Notes: a model not told the origin generated them from the sequence alone. A DNA stretch of 64,000 nt from UMGS1783 sp900555065 (GCA_937991645.1 CALKPL010000017.1:36753-100752); one strand, 5' to 3'. Positions 40,288-49,891 are shown, numbered from the stretch's first letter. Made by a program: numbers and translations.

Positions 40288-42250
40288 GCAGTTGATTCCC
40301 ATCCGTTTCGGTCGGCTGCGCGGCGAACCGCTGACGCTGCGGCCGGGGCTGAACCTCATCTGCGGCCCGAACGAGAGCGGGAAGAGCACTTACGCCGCCC
40401 TGATCCGGTTCCTGCTTTACGGTTTCAGTTCGCAGGCGAAAAGCAAGCAGAACCCACTGCCGGAGCGTGCGAAATATGTGCCGTGGTCCGAGGCGGGCGC
40501 GGCCGGGAGCATGGTTTACCGCGAGGGCGGAAGGCTTTACAGGCTGCACCGGGAAGCGAAGGGGTCGAAGCAGGCGTTTGCGGTGTCCGACGAAGCGACG
40601 GCCGCGCCGGTCGCATTCATGCGCGAGCCGGGCGAAGAGCTGTTCGGCCTGTCCCGCGGCACATTTGAAAGCACCGCGTTTTTCGGACAGTCGTTGCTGT
40701 CCGCCATTTCGATGGAGGAGATTGAGTCCAAGCTGAGAAATATCGCCACGGGCGCGGATGAAAACGTATCCTGTCAAAAAGCGTTGGCACGCCTGAAAAA
40801 CGCGCGCAATGCGATCGACAACGGGCGCAGAAACGGCGCGCTCATAGCTCTGTGCGCAGAGCGGGACGCGCTTCACGCGCAGTTGGAGCGGTTGGATGCG
40901 CAGACGGAACGGTACAGGCGTTTACAGCAGGAGCTGATTGAGAAGAAGCGTTCCAGAGCGGCGCTTGGACAGCGGATCGAAGCGCTTTGCGCGCAGGCAA
41001 ACGCGCACGAACAGCAGCGTCTGGGCGACCTGGAACAGCGCCGCGCCGCCCTGGTCCGCGAGCGGGCGGAGCTTACCGCCGTGCGTGAATCGCTTGCACG
41101 GGAGCTCTGCGGCGCGGGCAGGGAGGAACTGGACCGTGCGAAAGAAGTCCTGTACCGGTATGAAGCCCAGGCCGCAGGCAGACCACAGCCGGATTCTGCG
41201 CCGCCCATGCCGAAGGGCGCGCCCGTCTGGCTGTGGGTTCTCGCCGTCCTGCTGGGGCTGGGCGGGCTGGCTCTGCTGCTTGTCCGGTATGCAGTTCCCG
41301 GCGCGGCGGCGCTTGGCGCAGGCCTCTGCCTTGCGGCGCTTGGCGGCGTTTTGTCGGCTTCTGGCCGGAAAAAGAGGGCCGCCTGGTCTGCGGCGCAGGA
41401 CCGGGCGCGGGCGGACGCGGCGGCGTATGAGACGGCGCGCGCAGGGCTGAAGGGAGAATTAAACGAGTTCTTCGGACATTTTGGGATTGCGGACGAAATG
41501 CGGTGGAAGCCTTTTTTACGGGAGCTGGAACAGAAGCTATCCACTTATATGGATACGGAGGCCAGAATACGCGAAATTGCCCTGCGTATGGACGCGCTGG
41601 CGACGAAAAACCCTGCGGGCGCTTCGGCGACAGCCGCGGCCGCCGCTCTCGCCGAAGCGCAGCGGCAGGCGGCGCAGATGGATACGGAGATCGCCGCAAT
41701 GCAGGGCGAGTTGCAGGTGCGGCTGGAACACCGGCAGGCGGCGGATGGAATCCAGAGCCGGATCAACGAGCTGGACGAGCGGGAAGCGGAACTCAGGCGG
41801 CGGCTGGATGTGTACAACCTTGCGCTGACGGCGCTGGAGCGCGCGCATGATGAGATGACGCGCCTGTTCGCACCAGCCCTTAACGAGCGCGCGGCGAAGC
41901 TGTTTTCGTATCTTGCCGGTCCGGCGCGCACAGTGAAGATCGATTCTGCCGGCGCTGTGCGGATAGAGGAGGACGGCGCAGTCCACGAGATCGGCTATTA
42001 CAGCACCGGCACGGCGGACGCGGCGTATATCGCCATGCGGCTGGCCTGTATTGAGCTGCTGTACACCGAATCAAAACCGCCGCTCGTGTTTGACGATTCG
42101 CTGTGCAACCTCGACCCGGCGCGCAAAGCGGCGGCGTTCGCACTGCTGGCCAGGCTTTCGGAGCGCTATCAGATACTGTACTTCACCTGTCACAACGAGA
42201 CGGCGGCGCTGGGGGACGCGCCGTATTTCCGCATTGCGCTGGAATCCTGA
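40277..42250 (+). CDS. AAA ATPase, YhaN/SbcC-like partner with hydrophobic insert
   Basis: 657 residues. Walker A GPNESGKST near 33-41, a FGQSLLSAIS-type segment, coiled coil (about 190-300), then an unusual strongly hydrophobic stretch (about 314-360, LWVLAVLLGLGGLALLL and ALGAGLCLAALGGVL) likely spanning the membrane twice. More coiled coil (370-530) is followed by signature YSTGTADAAYIAMRLA and Walker B PLVFDDSLCNLD. It is shorter than the B. subtilis YhaN I recall (over 900 residues). It overlaps its nuclease partner. The hydrophobic insert suggests that the complex sits at the membrane. Confidence 0.88.
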   Translation: MRIEQLIPIRFGRLRGEPLTLRPGLNLICGPNESGKSTYAALIRFLLYGFSSQAKSKQNPLPERAKYVPWSEAGAAGSMVYREGGRLYRLHREAKGSKQAFAVSDEATAAPVAFMREPGEELFGLSRGTFESTAFFGQSLLSAISMEEIESKLRNIATGADENVSCQKALARLKNARNAIDNGRRNGALIALCAERDALHAQLERLDAQTERYRRLQQELIEKKRSRAALGQRIEALCAQANAHEQQRLGDLEQRRAALVRERAELTAVRESLARELCGAGREELDRAKEVLYRYEAQAAGRPQPDSAPPMPKGAPVWLWVLAVLLGLGGLALLLVRYAVPGAAALGAGLCLAALGGVLSASGRKKRAAWSAAQDRARADAAAYETARAGLKGELNEFFGHFGIADEMRWKPFLRELEQKLSTYMDTEARIREIALRMDALATKNPAGASATAAAAALAEAQRQAAQMDTEIAAMQGELQVRLEHRQAADGIQSRINELDEREAELRRRLDVYNLALTALERAHDEMTRLFAPALNERAAKLFSYLAGPARTVKIDSAGAVRIEEDGAVHEIGYYSTGTADAAYIAMRLACIELLYTESKPPLVFDDSLCNLDPARKAAAFALLARLSERYQILYFTCHNETAALGDAPYFRIALES

Positions 42251-42436
42251 CAGAAACGAGAATTTTCCCGGAGCCGGAAAAGCGGACGGCCTGCGGCTGC
42301 TGCTGTCCCGCAGTTATTCAAAACGGATTCAACCGCATAAAAGCGCGCGCAAGCCGTTTCGGAGGATGCTTCTCATGCGCAACGCAGGCGCGATTCGCGA
42401 TTATAGATTCCGAGCTTCTTCCAATGAATAAAACCA

Positions 42437-42467
42437 CGCCCGGCAGATGAAAGCCTGCCGGGCGTTT
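42437..42467 (+). terminator. Terminator of the nuclease operon
   Basis: CGCCCGGCAG and CTGCCGGGCG around an 8-base loop, followed by TTTCTG. The rest of 42251-42618 holds nothing recognisable. Confidence 0.75.
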
Positions 42468-42618
42468 CTGTATGGAATACCTGTTGATCTATATTGCGCA
42501 ATCCGGATTTCGTACGCAAGACCGGCGCGGCGGTCATCTGCTTTTCGACCGCTGCGCGCCGGCAGCCGTGCTCTTTTGTTGCATCGCCTGCGTCTTATTG
42601 GAAACTTTTGTTCCCCAA

Positions 42619-43971
42619 TCACGGTTCTGTCACTGCATCCGGTTGATTCAGTTGAGAACGAAGCTTCAGGAGAATGAACAGGGATAACGCAGCGGCCAAA
42701 ACGGAAGTCGCGGCAAAATTCAGCCAGATACCCGTCAGCCCCAGCGGCCACAGTATACCCACCAGGATCGCGGGGAATACGAGGGCTGTTGACACTGAAA
42801 TGAGCGATGCCGGAAGAGGCTTTTCAATCGCCAGCATATAGCTTTGCGTGGCGAAGGAAAACCACCGTGTAATATAGGTGAGGCTGAATAGCTGTAACGC
42901 GCTGATGGACATGCGCATGGTCTGCTCGCTGGCGTCGGCTACAAACAAGCTTGTTATTTGCGCCGGGATTAAGACTATGACAAATACCGCCAGTAGTGAA
43001 ACGACGCTGCTTGCAATATAACAGTATTTTTCGATTGCGCGCACTCTGGAGAATTTTTGCGCGCCCCAGTTGTAGCCGACCGCAGGCTGAAGCGAATCGC
43101 ACATGCCATACAGGAACGGTTGGATGAATCCCTCTGCAAACATCAGTACGCCATATACGGACACGGCCGTTTCACCGCCCATACGTACCAGTATTGCGTT
43201 CATAAAAATAGAGGTGATCCTGCCTGCAATATTGTTTAAAAAGTTCGGGCTTCCGCAGGCGACGATTTGCCGGATCATCCTGCCTGTGAAAGCCGGCCGG
43301 CAAAACCGCAGCAGCGCCCTGCCCCGGAAAAAGGGCACAAAGGCGATTACCGCGCAAATCAGCATGCCGGAGCATGTTGCCAGCGCCGCCGCCCAGATCC
43401 CCCAGCGGAAAACGCTGAGGAACAGAAACTCCAGGATTGCGATCAGGACGGACATCAGGATATTCAAAAGCATGCTGCCGCGGATATATCCACAGATCCT
43501 GAGGTAGTTGTCAGCGGCAAATACGATCGTCGTTATGGGGGAACAGAGGGCGTAAACTCTCAGATATTGGACTGCCAGCACGGCAAATTCGCCTTCTGCT
43601 CCCATAACCCGAATCAGCGTCGGGGCTGTCATATACAGAATGGCGCCGACCACTATGCCCGCGCCGACAATCATAAGGCAGGCGCAGGTGAATATATTGT
43701 TTGCCTGCCATGTCTGATTTTTCCCAAGGCATACGGAAATGGGCACCGCTGAACCGACGCCGATCAGGTCTGCCAGTGCGAAGTTGATTATGACAAACGG
43801 CATCGCGAGATTGAGCGCTGCAAACGCCGTCGCGCCCAAATACTGTCCCACAAAAACTCCGTCGAGCGTTTGATATAAAGCGGAAGCGAGCATGCTGATC
43901 GCCCCGGGAATGGAAGCGAGGAAAAACAGCTTGCGCGGCGGTGTTTCTGAAAATAGCACGGTGGAATTCAT
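42619..43971 (-). CDS. MATE family efflux transporter
   Basis: 450 residues with about twelve membrane helices in two related halves. Family marks are SIPGAISMLASALYQTLDGVFVGQYLGATAFAALNLAMP and, in the second half, AVSVYGVLMFAEGFIQPFLYGMCDSLQPAVGYNWGA. It likely exports drugs or metabolites using a Na+ or H+ gradient. It lies 50 bases downstream of a MarR-type regulator on the same strand, so it is probably induced by a ligand of that regulator. Confidence 0.93.
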   Translation of the reverse strand: MNSTVLFSETPPRKLFFLASIPGAISMLASALYQTLDGVFVGQYLGATAFAALNLAMPFVIINFALADLIGVGSAVPISVCLGKNQTWQANNIFTCACLMIVGAGIVVGAILYMTAPTLIRVMGAEGEFAVLAVQYLRVYALCSPITTIVFAADNYLRICGYIRGSMLLNILMSVLIAILEFLFLSVFRWGIWAAALATCSGMLICAVIAFVPFFRGRALLRFCRPAFTGRMIRQIVACGSPNFLNNIAGRITSIFMNAILVRMGGETAVSVYGVLMFAEGFIQPFLYGMCDSLQPAVGYNWGAQKFSRVRAIEKYCYIASSVVSLLAVFVIVLIPAQITSLFVADASEQTMRMSISALQLFSLTYITRWFSFATQSYMLAIEKPLPASLISVSTALVFPAILVGILWPLGLTGIWLNFAATSVLAAALSLFILLKLRSQLNQPDAVTEP

Positions 43972-44021
43972 TTGCTTACATATTTCCTTTCAACCAGGAT
44001 TAAAACTGTCTGCCGATCGGT

Positions 44022-44459
44022 TCAACCGACCGCAGTTTGCAAAAGTTCAACATACTTTTGCGTAAGGGACAACAGATCCGCCCTTTCTTTTTCGGTCATA
44101 CTTTTGAGTACGCTTTGTTCCGCAAAAATCAATGGGGAAACGACCTGATCCGCAATTTCTTTGCCCCGTTCCGTCAGAACAATCCGCTTGTTTTTGTGGT
44201 TGCCGGGAACTGGTTCCAATCTGATAATCCCCCGTTTTTCCAGGCCTTTCAAAGCGGAATTGATGGTTTGCGGCGGGGAGTGCCAGGCGTCGCAAAGCTG
44301 CTTTTGCGTATACACGGTATCATTTTCGCACAGAGAGTACAGCAGCCATAATGTCGAGTCCGAAATGTCGTGTTTTCTTGCGTACAGATGATAAATTTCA
44401 TCCATCTCTTTATAAAGCTGATTAAACGTTTTGAGTGAATCAAAAATATACTGTTCCAT
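44022..44459 (-). CDS. MarR family transcriptional regulator
   Basis: 145 residues with a winged helix: DSTLWLLYSLCENDTVYTQKQLCD, HSPPQTINSALKGLEKRGIIRLEPVP, then the wing NKRIVLTERGKEIADQV. Likely a repressor of itself and of the MATE gene. ATG 44459 with AAAGGGA about 7 bases ahead is the start. The promoter contains a TCCGA-TT-TCGGA inverted repeat between -35 and -10, the natural operator candidate. Confidence 0.93.
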   Translation of the reverse strand: MEQYIFDSLKTFNQLYKEMDEIYHLYARKHDISDSTLWLLYSLCENDTVYTQKQLCDAWHSPPQTINSALKGLEKRGIIRLEPVPGNHKNKRIVLTERGKEIADQVVSPLIFAEQSVLKSMTEKERADLLSLTQKYVELLQTAVG

Positions 44460-44493
44460 AGCGCATCCCTTTCTTCCGCAAGCAGCGAACTGC

Positions 44494-44522
44494 ATTATAT
44501 TCCGAAATCGGATAAAAGTCAA
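44494..44522 (-). promoter_or_regulatory. MarR-MATE promoter with embedded inverted repeat
   Basis: Minus strand TTGACT (44522-44517), 17 bases, TATAAT (44499-44494). TCCGATTTCGGA (44512-44501) fills the spacer, so a bound regulator would block RNA polymerase. Confidence 0.75.
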
Positions 44523-44590
44523 GGATAAGATTTGTTGCGCATAAAATATATGTTATGTACATATAAAAAGATGGTCCGTCCAATCAGATA

Positions 44591-44621
44591 AAAAACAGGC
44601 GTCCAAGGGACGCCTGTTTTT
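44591..44621. terminator. Terminator of the DUF711-ACT operon
   Basis: AAAAACAGGCGTC and GACGCCTGTTTTT around a 5-base loop. It works on both strands; on minus it lies 70 bases past the DUF711 gene. Confidence 0.88.
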
Positions 44622-44690
44622 ATCTGGCGGTGCATTTTGTTGCGGTTCGGGTTGTCTTTGTAAAGCATTCGACGTTTTCAGCTCTGTTTT

Positions 44691-46049
44691 TCAGTTGCGC
44701 AGCGCCGTCAGCGGCGCGGGCGCGCGCCCGCCGCGTCGAATAAAGCGTTCGGGAGATTGCGGATGTACGCCGATAACAGGCGCGGAGCCGAGCAGGCCGC
44801 CGTAGACGACTTCGTCGCCCTCCTCCTTGCCAACGACCGGAATGAGCCGCGCGGCGGTCGTTTTGTTATTGATCACGCCGATCGAGATCTCGTCCGCAAT
44901 GATGGCGGAGATTGTCTCCGCGCTGGTGCGGCCCGGTATGGCGATCATATCCAGGCCGACGGAGCAGACCGCAGTCATGGCCTCAAGCTTGTCAAGCTGA
45001 AGAGCGCCGCAGCGCGCCGCGTCGATCATGCCCGCGTCTTCCGAAACGGGGATGAACGCGCCGGACAGGCCGCCGACGTGCGAAGAGGCGAAAGAGCCGC
45101 CTTTTTTCACCGCGTCGTTGAGGATGGCGAGGCAGGCGGTCGTGCCATGCGTGCCGCATTTCTCCAGACCCATTTCTTCCAGGATATGGGCGACCGAATC
45201 GCCCACGGCAGGCGTCGGCGCAAGGGAGAGGTCTACGATTCCATAGGGGACGCCGAGCGCTTCGGACGCCTCATGCGCGACGAGCTGGCCCATGCGCGTA
45301 ATTTTAAACGCGGTCTTCTTGATAATTTCCGCAATCTCGGTAATATTGCAGTCGCCCGCGCGGCGGATGGCGCTGCGCACCACGCCCGGGCCCGACACGC
45401 CGACGTTTATGACCCGCTCCGGTTCGCCTACGCCGTGGAATGCGCCGGCCATGAACGGATTGTCCTCCGGGGCGTTGGCGAATACGACGAGCTTTGCGCA
45501 GCCGATGGAATCGCGGTCGGCCGTGAGATCCGCCGTCTGCTTGACGATTTCGCCCATGCGCGCGATCGCGTCCATATTGATGCCGGCCCGCGTCGTGGCG
45601 ACGTTGACGGAGGAACAGACGTTCTGCGTCTGGGCAAGCGATTCGGGGATCGCGTCGATCAGCCGGCGGTCGGCGTCGGTAAAGCCTTTATGCACAAGGG
45701 CGGAAAACCCGCCGATGAAATTAATGCCGAGCGCGGCCGCCGCCCGGTCCAGAGTTTTTGCGATCATGGGGAAGTCCGGATTTTTGCAGGCGGCCGCCGC
45801 GATGGAGATGGGCGTGACGGCGACGCGCTTGTTAATGATGGGGATTCCGTACTTCTTCTCAATCTCCTCCGTCTTCGGCACAAGGTCGCGCGCGCTGGTC
45901 GTTATCTTATCATAGATGTTGTCGCAAAAACGCTTCGTGTCCTCGCAGGCGCAGTCGACAAGTGAGATGCCCATGGTGACGGTGCGGATGTCCAGGTGCT
46001 CCTGCTCGAGCATTTTCAGCGTTTCCAGTATATCGTAATGTTCCAGCAT
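44691..46049 (-). CDS. DUF711 (UPF0210) family protein
   Basis: 452 residues, a normal length for this PFL-related family of unknown function. Marks are DIRTVTMGISLVDCACED, NKRVAVTPISIAAAACK and GISGxxAFIPVSEDAGMI-like text (LSGAFIPVSEDAGMI). It is nearly always encoded behind a small ACT-domain protein, as here (8-base gap). Regulation by an amino acid through that ACT protein is inferred. Confidence 0.92.
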   Translation of the reverse strand: MLEHYDILETLKMLEQEHLDIRTVTMGISLVDCACEDTKRFCDNIYDKITTSARDLVPKTEEIEKKYGIPIINKRVAVTPISIAAAACKNPDFPMIAKTLDRAAAALGINFIGGFSALVHKGFTDADRRLIDAIPESLAQTQNVCSSVNVATTRAGINMDAIARMGEIVKQTADLTADRDSIGCAKLVVFANAPEDNPFMAGAFHGVGEPERVINVGVSGPGVVRSAIRRAGDCNITEIAEIIKKTAFKITRMGQLVAHEASEALGVPYGIVDLSLAPTPAVGDSVAHILEEMGLEKCGTHGTTACLAILNDAVKKGGSFASSHVGGLSGAFIPVSEDAGMIDAARCGALQLDKLEAMTAVCSVGLDMIAIPGRTSAETISAIIADEISIGVINNKTTAARLIPVVGKEEGDEVVYGGLLGSAPVIGVHPQSPERFIRRGGRAPAPLTALRN

Positions 46050-46057
46050 ACTGCCTC

Positions 46058-46327
46058 CTAAATCCGGTGCATGGAGTTGAATATATTCTCATGCATGGTA
46101 TGGATATTCTGCCCGAGCTCTTGGCCGAGCTTGTTCATCTCGTCGACAAACTGGGTAAAGGGTATATTGCAGTCAGTCACGTCGACGACCATGGTCATGG
46201 TGAACAGATTGTCCACCACCCTTTGCGATATGTCGAGTATGTTCACGTTGAACTCAAAGCACTTGGCGCAGGTTTTGGCGACAATGCCGACCCGGTCGCC
46301 GCCGACGACGGTGATGACAGCTTTCAT
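46058..46327 (-). CDS. ACT domain protein (UPF0237)
   Basis: 89 residues, a single ACT domain: KAVITVVGGDRVGIVAKT, FNVNILDISQRVVDNLFTMTMVVD, then an amphipathic helix. It probably binds an amino acid and acts with the DUF711 protein encoded 8 bases downstream. AGGAGG is 6 bases from ATG. Confidence 0.93.
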   Translation of the reverse strand: MKAVITVVGGDRVGIVAKTCAKCFEFNVNILDISQRVVDNLFTMTMVVDVTDCNIPFTQFVDEMNKLGQELGQNIHTMHENIFNSMHRI

Positions 46328-46375
46328 GGATTCGTCCTCCTGAATATTGGAATGTATCAGCGCCTAAAAAAAGAA

Positions 46376-46404
46376 TTGATATGGCGGCTGAAGTATGATA
46401 AAAT
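46376..46404 (+). promoter_or_regulatory. Promoter of the PHP-alaR-alaT-ispE-ychF run
   Basis: TTGATA, 17 bases, TAAAAT. About 20 bases later a GC hairpin (AACGCC...GGGCGTT, 46411-46435) followed by TTTTCTC lies in the leader and could attenuate. Confidence 0.5.
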
Positions 46405-46528
46405 ACTTTAAACGCCGCGACAGCGCGCGGGCGTTTTCTCTAATACTATCATAGAATCGATTAAATGGAAACAGTTTTTTACGCTGGTTTATAAAAAAAT
46501 GAAAAATTCCGGAAAGAGGCGAAACCCA

Positions 46529-47326
46529 TTGATCCAATGCGACTACCATGTGCATTCCTACCTCTCCTTCGACGCGTTCGACGATTTGCCGACCATTGCC
46601 AGAGCGGCGCAGGAGAAGGGGCTTAATCAGATCTGCGTGACGGACCACTATGAGTGCACGCAGTATAACGCCTATGAGAAGAACCGGCCGGTCTCCATGA
46701 TGCGCGAGACGTACCTGCGCGCAGTGGCTGCGAACAAGACGGACGTCCGGCTTTTGTTTGGCGTGGAGCTCGGCTGTCCGAACCACCTGAACGAGCTTGC
46801 GGAGCTCGCCATATCCGACGGGAAGTTCGATTTTATCATCGCGTCGAGCCATAACACGCGCGGCACGGGCGATTTTTACCGCATGGATTACAGCGAGGAC
46901 CAGACGCCGGTTTTCCGCAGGTACTATGAGGAACTGTTTGAAATACTGCGTTGGGGCAAGTTTGACGTAATCGGGCATCTCAACTATTTCGAGCGCTATG
47001 CCGTCAGGGATGGTTACTCGCTGGATTTGCGTCCCTACCTCGACATGGCGGGCGACCTGTTCCGGCAGCTGGCAAAGCAGGATAAGGGGATAGAGCTGAA
47101 CACTGCCGGGCTTTTCATGCCCGTACATAAGACGCAGCCCGATCTCGATTTCCTCAGGCTGTATAAGGACTGCGGCGGAAAGATTATCACCGTCGGGTCG
47201 GATTCGCATCAGGCCGCGCATGTCGGCAGGGGCATGGACAGGGCGCGCGAACTGCTGCTGGCCGCCGGCTTTGAGTATATCACCGTGTTTGAAAACAGAA
47301 CCCCGCGTTTTATTTCCATAAAATAA
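46529..47326 (+). CDS. PHP-domain phosphatase, histidinol-phosphatase (HisK) type
   Basis: 265 residues from the chosen start. Metal motifs are DYHVHSYLSFDA, VTDHYE, GVELG, ASSHN, IGHLNYFERY and GSDSH, the full PHP set. It is most like histidinol phosphatase of the HisK class, although no his gene is nearby, so the substrate is open. The start TTG at 46529 has AAAGAGG about 10 bases ahead and puts DYHVH close to the N-terminus; ATG 46499 has no ribosome site. alaR-like follows 19 bases later. Confidence 0.85.
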   Translation: MIQCDYHVHSYLSFDAFDDLPTIARAAQEKGLNQICVTDHYECTQYNAYEKNRPVSMMRETYLRAVAANKTDVRLLFGVELGCPNHLNELAELAISDGKFDFIIASSHNTRGTGDFYRMDYSEDQTPVFRRYYEELFEILRWGKFDVIGHLNYFERYAVRDGYSLDLRPYLDMAGDLFRQLAKQDKGIELNTAGLFMPVHKTQPDLDFLRLYKDCGGKIITVGSDSHQAAHVGRGMDRARELLLAAGFEYITVFENRTPRFISIK

Positions 47327-47345
47327 CGATAAAGGAGAAACAGGT

Positions 47346-47822
47346 ATGGACAGGATTTTGGAGCTGCTGCAAAAGGACGCGAAGCTGACCGCTGCGAAAA
47401 TCGCCGTGATGCTCGGCATGGAAGAAGCAGCCGTTGCCAGGGCAATTCAGGAATATGAAGCGGACGGCACGATTCTTGCATACCGTGCAATCCTGAACGA
47501 CGAGAAGCTTGACAGCGCGCCCGTGCGCGCCCTGATCGAGATACGGGTTATGCCCTCTAAGGGCCACGGCTTTGAAAAGGTGGCCCGGCACATCAGCCAG
47601 TATGACGAAGTGCGTTCAGTCTCGCTCATGTCGGGCGGATTCGACCTGTGCGCCGAGGTGGACGGCGACAATATGCGCGATGTGGCGCTGTTTGTGGCGG
47701 AAAAGCTGGCCGTGATCGATGGGGTGATGGGCACGACCACCCATTTCGTCCTGCGTAAGTATAAGGACGAAGGCGTCTTTTACAAGTTCGAGGAAAAAGA
47801 CGAGAGGGGTTATACCCTATGA
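47346..47822 (+). CDS. alaR: Lrp/AsnC family regulator, AlaR-like
   Basis: 158 residues. An N-terminal winged helix (1-55, LTAAKIAVMLGMEEAAVARAIQEYEADGTILAYRAI) is joined to a ligand-binding RAM domain (VRALIEIRV, LMSGGFDLCAEVDGD). It overlaps the aminotransferase start by 4 bases (ATGA), the same arrangement as yugG-yugH (alaR-alaT) in B. subtilis, where AlaR activates alanine synthesis. Assignment to AlaR rests on this pairing. AAAGGAG is the ribosome site. Confidence 0.85.
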   Translation: MDRILELLQKDAKLTAAKIAVMLGMEEAAVARAIQEYEADGTILAYRAILNDEKLDSAPVRALIEIRVMPSKGHGFEKVARHISQYDEVRSVSLMSGGFDLCAEVDGDNMRDVALFVAEKLAVIDGVMGTTTHFVLRKYKDEGVFYKFEEKDERGYTL

Positions 47823-48988
47823 TGGACTACAATCAGCTGATTCCGGAACGGGTACGGACGCTCAAACCTTCCGGAATCCGTAAATTTTTCGATATCGCCT
47901 CGACGATGGACAACGTGCTGTCCCTTTCGATTGGCGAGCCGGATTTTGTCACGCCCTGGGTGGTGCGCGACGCGGGGATCGACTCGCTCGTTCGCGGCCG
48001 GACCTTCTATACGGGCAATGCCGGCCTCATTGAACTGCGGAAGGCTATCTGCGAATACAACGCGCGCATGTTTGAGCTGGAATACACGCCGGACCAGACC
48101 CTCGTTACAGTGGGCGGCAGCGAGGCGATCGACCTGTGCTTCCGCACCCTGATCGGCCCCGGCGACGAAGTGATCATCCCGGAACCGTCCTTCGTCTGCT
48201 ACGAGCCGATTACGCAGCTGTGCGGCGGCCGCCCGGTATCTATCCGTACCAAGGCGGAAAATGAGTTCCGGCTCACGGCTGAAGAGCTGCGCGCCGCCAT
48301 TACGCCGCGGACCAAGATACTGGTCCTGCCCTATCCGAACAATCCCACCGGCGCGGTTATGGAACGGGCGGATCTGGAGGCGATTGCGGCCGTGCTGCGC
48401 GGCACGAACATACTTGTGCTTTCGGATGAGCTGTACGCCATGCTTACCTATACGGGCAAGCGACACGTTTCCATTGCGAACATAGCCGGTATGCAGGAGC
48501 GCACCATCATTGTGGGCGGCTTTTCCAAGGCCTATGCCATGACGGGCTGGCGGCTGGGCTATGCGCTCGGCCCGAAGGACATCATCAAGACTATGACAAA
48601 AATACACCAGTTCGCCATTATGTCCGCGCCCACCATGGCGCAGGACGCGGCGATCGTGGCGCTCCAACCTGAAACCGACTGTGCAGTACAGGAGATGGTG
48701 GAGGAATACAACATGCGCCGCCGTCTGCTGCTCAGCCGTTTTCGTGAGATGAAGATCGACTGTTTCGAGCCGCTCGGCGCGTTCTATGTATTCCCAAGCA
48801 TTGCGAAATACGGGCTCCCCAGCGAGGAGTTCTGCGAACGCTTCCTGTACGACGAACATGTCGCCATCGTCCCCGGCAGCGCGTTCGGCGAGAGCGGGGA
48901 GGGCTTTGTGCGCATCTCCTATGCGAAGAGCCTGCGCGATATTGAGACGGCGATGGATCGCATGGAGCGCTTTGTTTCCAGATTATAA
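47819..48988 (+). CDS. alaT: Class I aminotransferase, AlaT-like
   Basis: PLP fold-type I transaminase, 389 residues, probably making alanine from pyruvate and glutamate. Visible: SLSIGEPDFVTP, the TVGGSEAIDL turn, YPNNPTGAV (PLP Asn), SDELYAML, the Schiff-base lysine in GGFSKAYAMTGWRLG and the carboxylate Arg in EGFVRISYA. It is coupled to the Lrp-type regulator ahead of it. Related clostridial enzymes include other YugH-like transaminases, so the substrate is likely but not certain. Confidence 0.9.
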   Translation: MMDYNQLIPERVRTLKPSGIRKFFDIASTMDNVLSLSIGEPDFVTPWVVRDAGIDSLVRGRTFYTGNAGLIELRKAICEYNARMFELEYTPDQTLVTVGGSEAIDLCFRTLIGPGDEVIIPEPSFVCYEPITQLCGGRPVSIRTKAENEFRLTAEELRAAITPRTKILVLPYPNNPTGAVMERADLEAIAAVLRGTNILVLSDELYAMLTYTGKRHVSIANIAGMQERTIIVGGFSKAYAMTGWRLGYALGPKDIIKTMTKIHQFAIMSAPTMAQDAAIVALQPETDCAVQEMVEEYNMRRRLLLSRFREMKIDCFEPLGAFYVFPSIAKYGLPSEEFCERFLYDEHVAIVPGSAFGESGEGFVRISYAKSLRDIETAMDRMERFVSRL

Positions 48989-48997
48989 GAGGACGAG

Positions 48998-49879
48998 GTG
49001 ACGGGTTTGGTCACAGTGAAAACCGCCGCAAAACTGAATTTGCTGCTCAATATTACGGGCGTGCGAGAAGATGGCTACCACACGCTGGAAACTGTCATGC
49101 AGACGGTGGATCTGTACGATTTCATGACCATCGACGCCGCCGGCGGCCAGATCCGCCTGACCGGCAACCTGCCGTATATACCTTATAACGAAAAAAACCT
49201 GGTCTACCGCGCGGCGGCCGCCTTTTTTGCGGCCACCGGAATCCCGCCCGCCGCACGAATACACCTGACAAAGCACATACCCGTACAAGCGGGTATGGGC
49301 GGCGGCAGCGGCAACGCCGCGGGCGCGCTGCTGGGCCTGAACCTGCTCTACGGCGAGCCGCTTTCGCGCAATGCGCTCGCCGCGCTTGCCGGTCCGCTCG
49401 GCGCGGACGTGCCCTATTTCTTAACGGGCGGTACGGCGCTGTGTACCGGTACGGGCGATGAGCTCACTCCTCTGCGCCCGATGCCGGACTGCACCATCGT
49501 TGTGATCAAGGATCGGCAGGGCGTGTCCACATCGGCCGCCTATGCGAAGTACGACGCCGACCCCATCCCGCCCGTCGGCGATTTGAAGCGCCTGCTCGCC
49601 GGGATGGAACAGGGTGGACTGGGCCAGATCTGCGCCGGGCTGGGGAACGTGTTTTACGAGTATGCCGCAGCGCAGTGCCCGCAGATCAAATGGGCGTACG
49701 ACGACCTGTTCGAGTGCGGCGCCGACGGGGTCTGCATGTCGGGCAGCGGTTCTGCCGTGTTCGGCATTTTTGAGGATCCGGACCGCGCGCGGCGGTGTTT
49801 TCAGAAGCTGGGCAGGGCCCATGCGTATATATCCATGACAAGGCCGACAGAGGACGCCGTCCTCCTGTTTGAGGGCTGA
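48998..49879 (+). CDS. ispE: 4-diphosphocytidyl-2-C-methyl-D-erythritol kinase IspE
   Basis: GHMP kinase of the MEP isoprenoid pathway, 293 residues. Lys and Asn in AKLNLLLNI, DGYHTLETVMQTVDLYD, the ATP loop QAGMGGGSGNAAGALLGLN and catalytic Asp in LGADVPYFLTGG are present. The start is GTG 48998, 9 bases after the alaT stop, within a GAGGACGAGG ribosome-site stretch; a TTG nine bases later is a weaker option. Confidence 0.95.
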   Translation: MTGLVTVKTAAKLNLLLNITGVREDGYHTLETVMQTVDLYDFMTIDAAGGQIRLTGNLPYIPYNEKNLVYRAAAAFFAATGIPPAARIHLTKHIPVQAGMGGGSGNAAGALLGLNLLYGEPLSRNALAALAGPLGADVPYFLTGGTALCTGTGDELTPLRPMPDCTIVVIKDRQGVSTSAAYAKYDADPIPPVGDLKRLLAGMEQGGLGQICAGLGNVFYEYAAAQCPQIKWAYDDLFECGADGVCMSGSGSAVFGIFEDPDRARRCFQKLGRAHAYISMTRPTEDAVLLFEG

Positions 49880-49891
49880 TGGGGGAAGAGT

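Noticed and set aside
44757..45965. A 402-residue plus-strand frame
   Set aside because: Antisense to the DUF711 gene, with very high Arg/Gly/Asp and no known motif.
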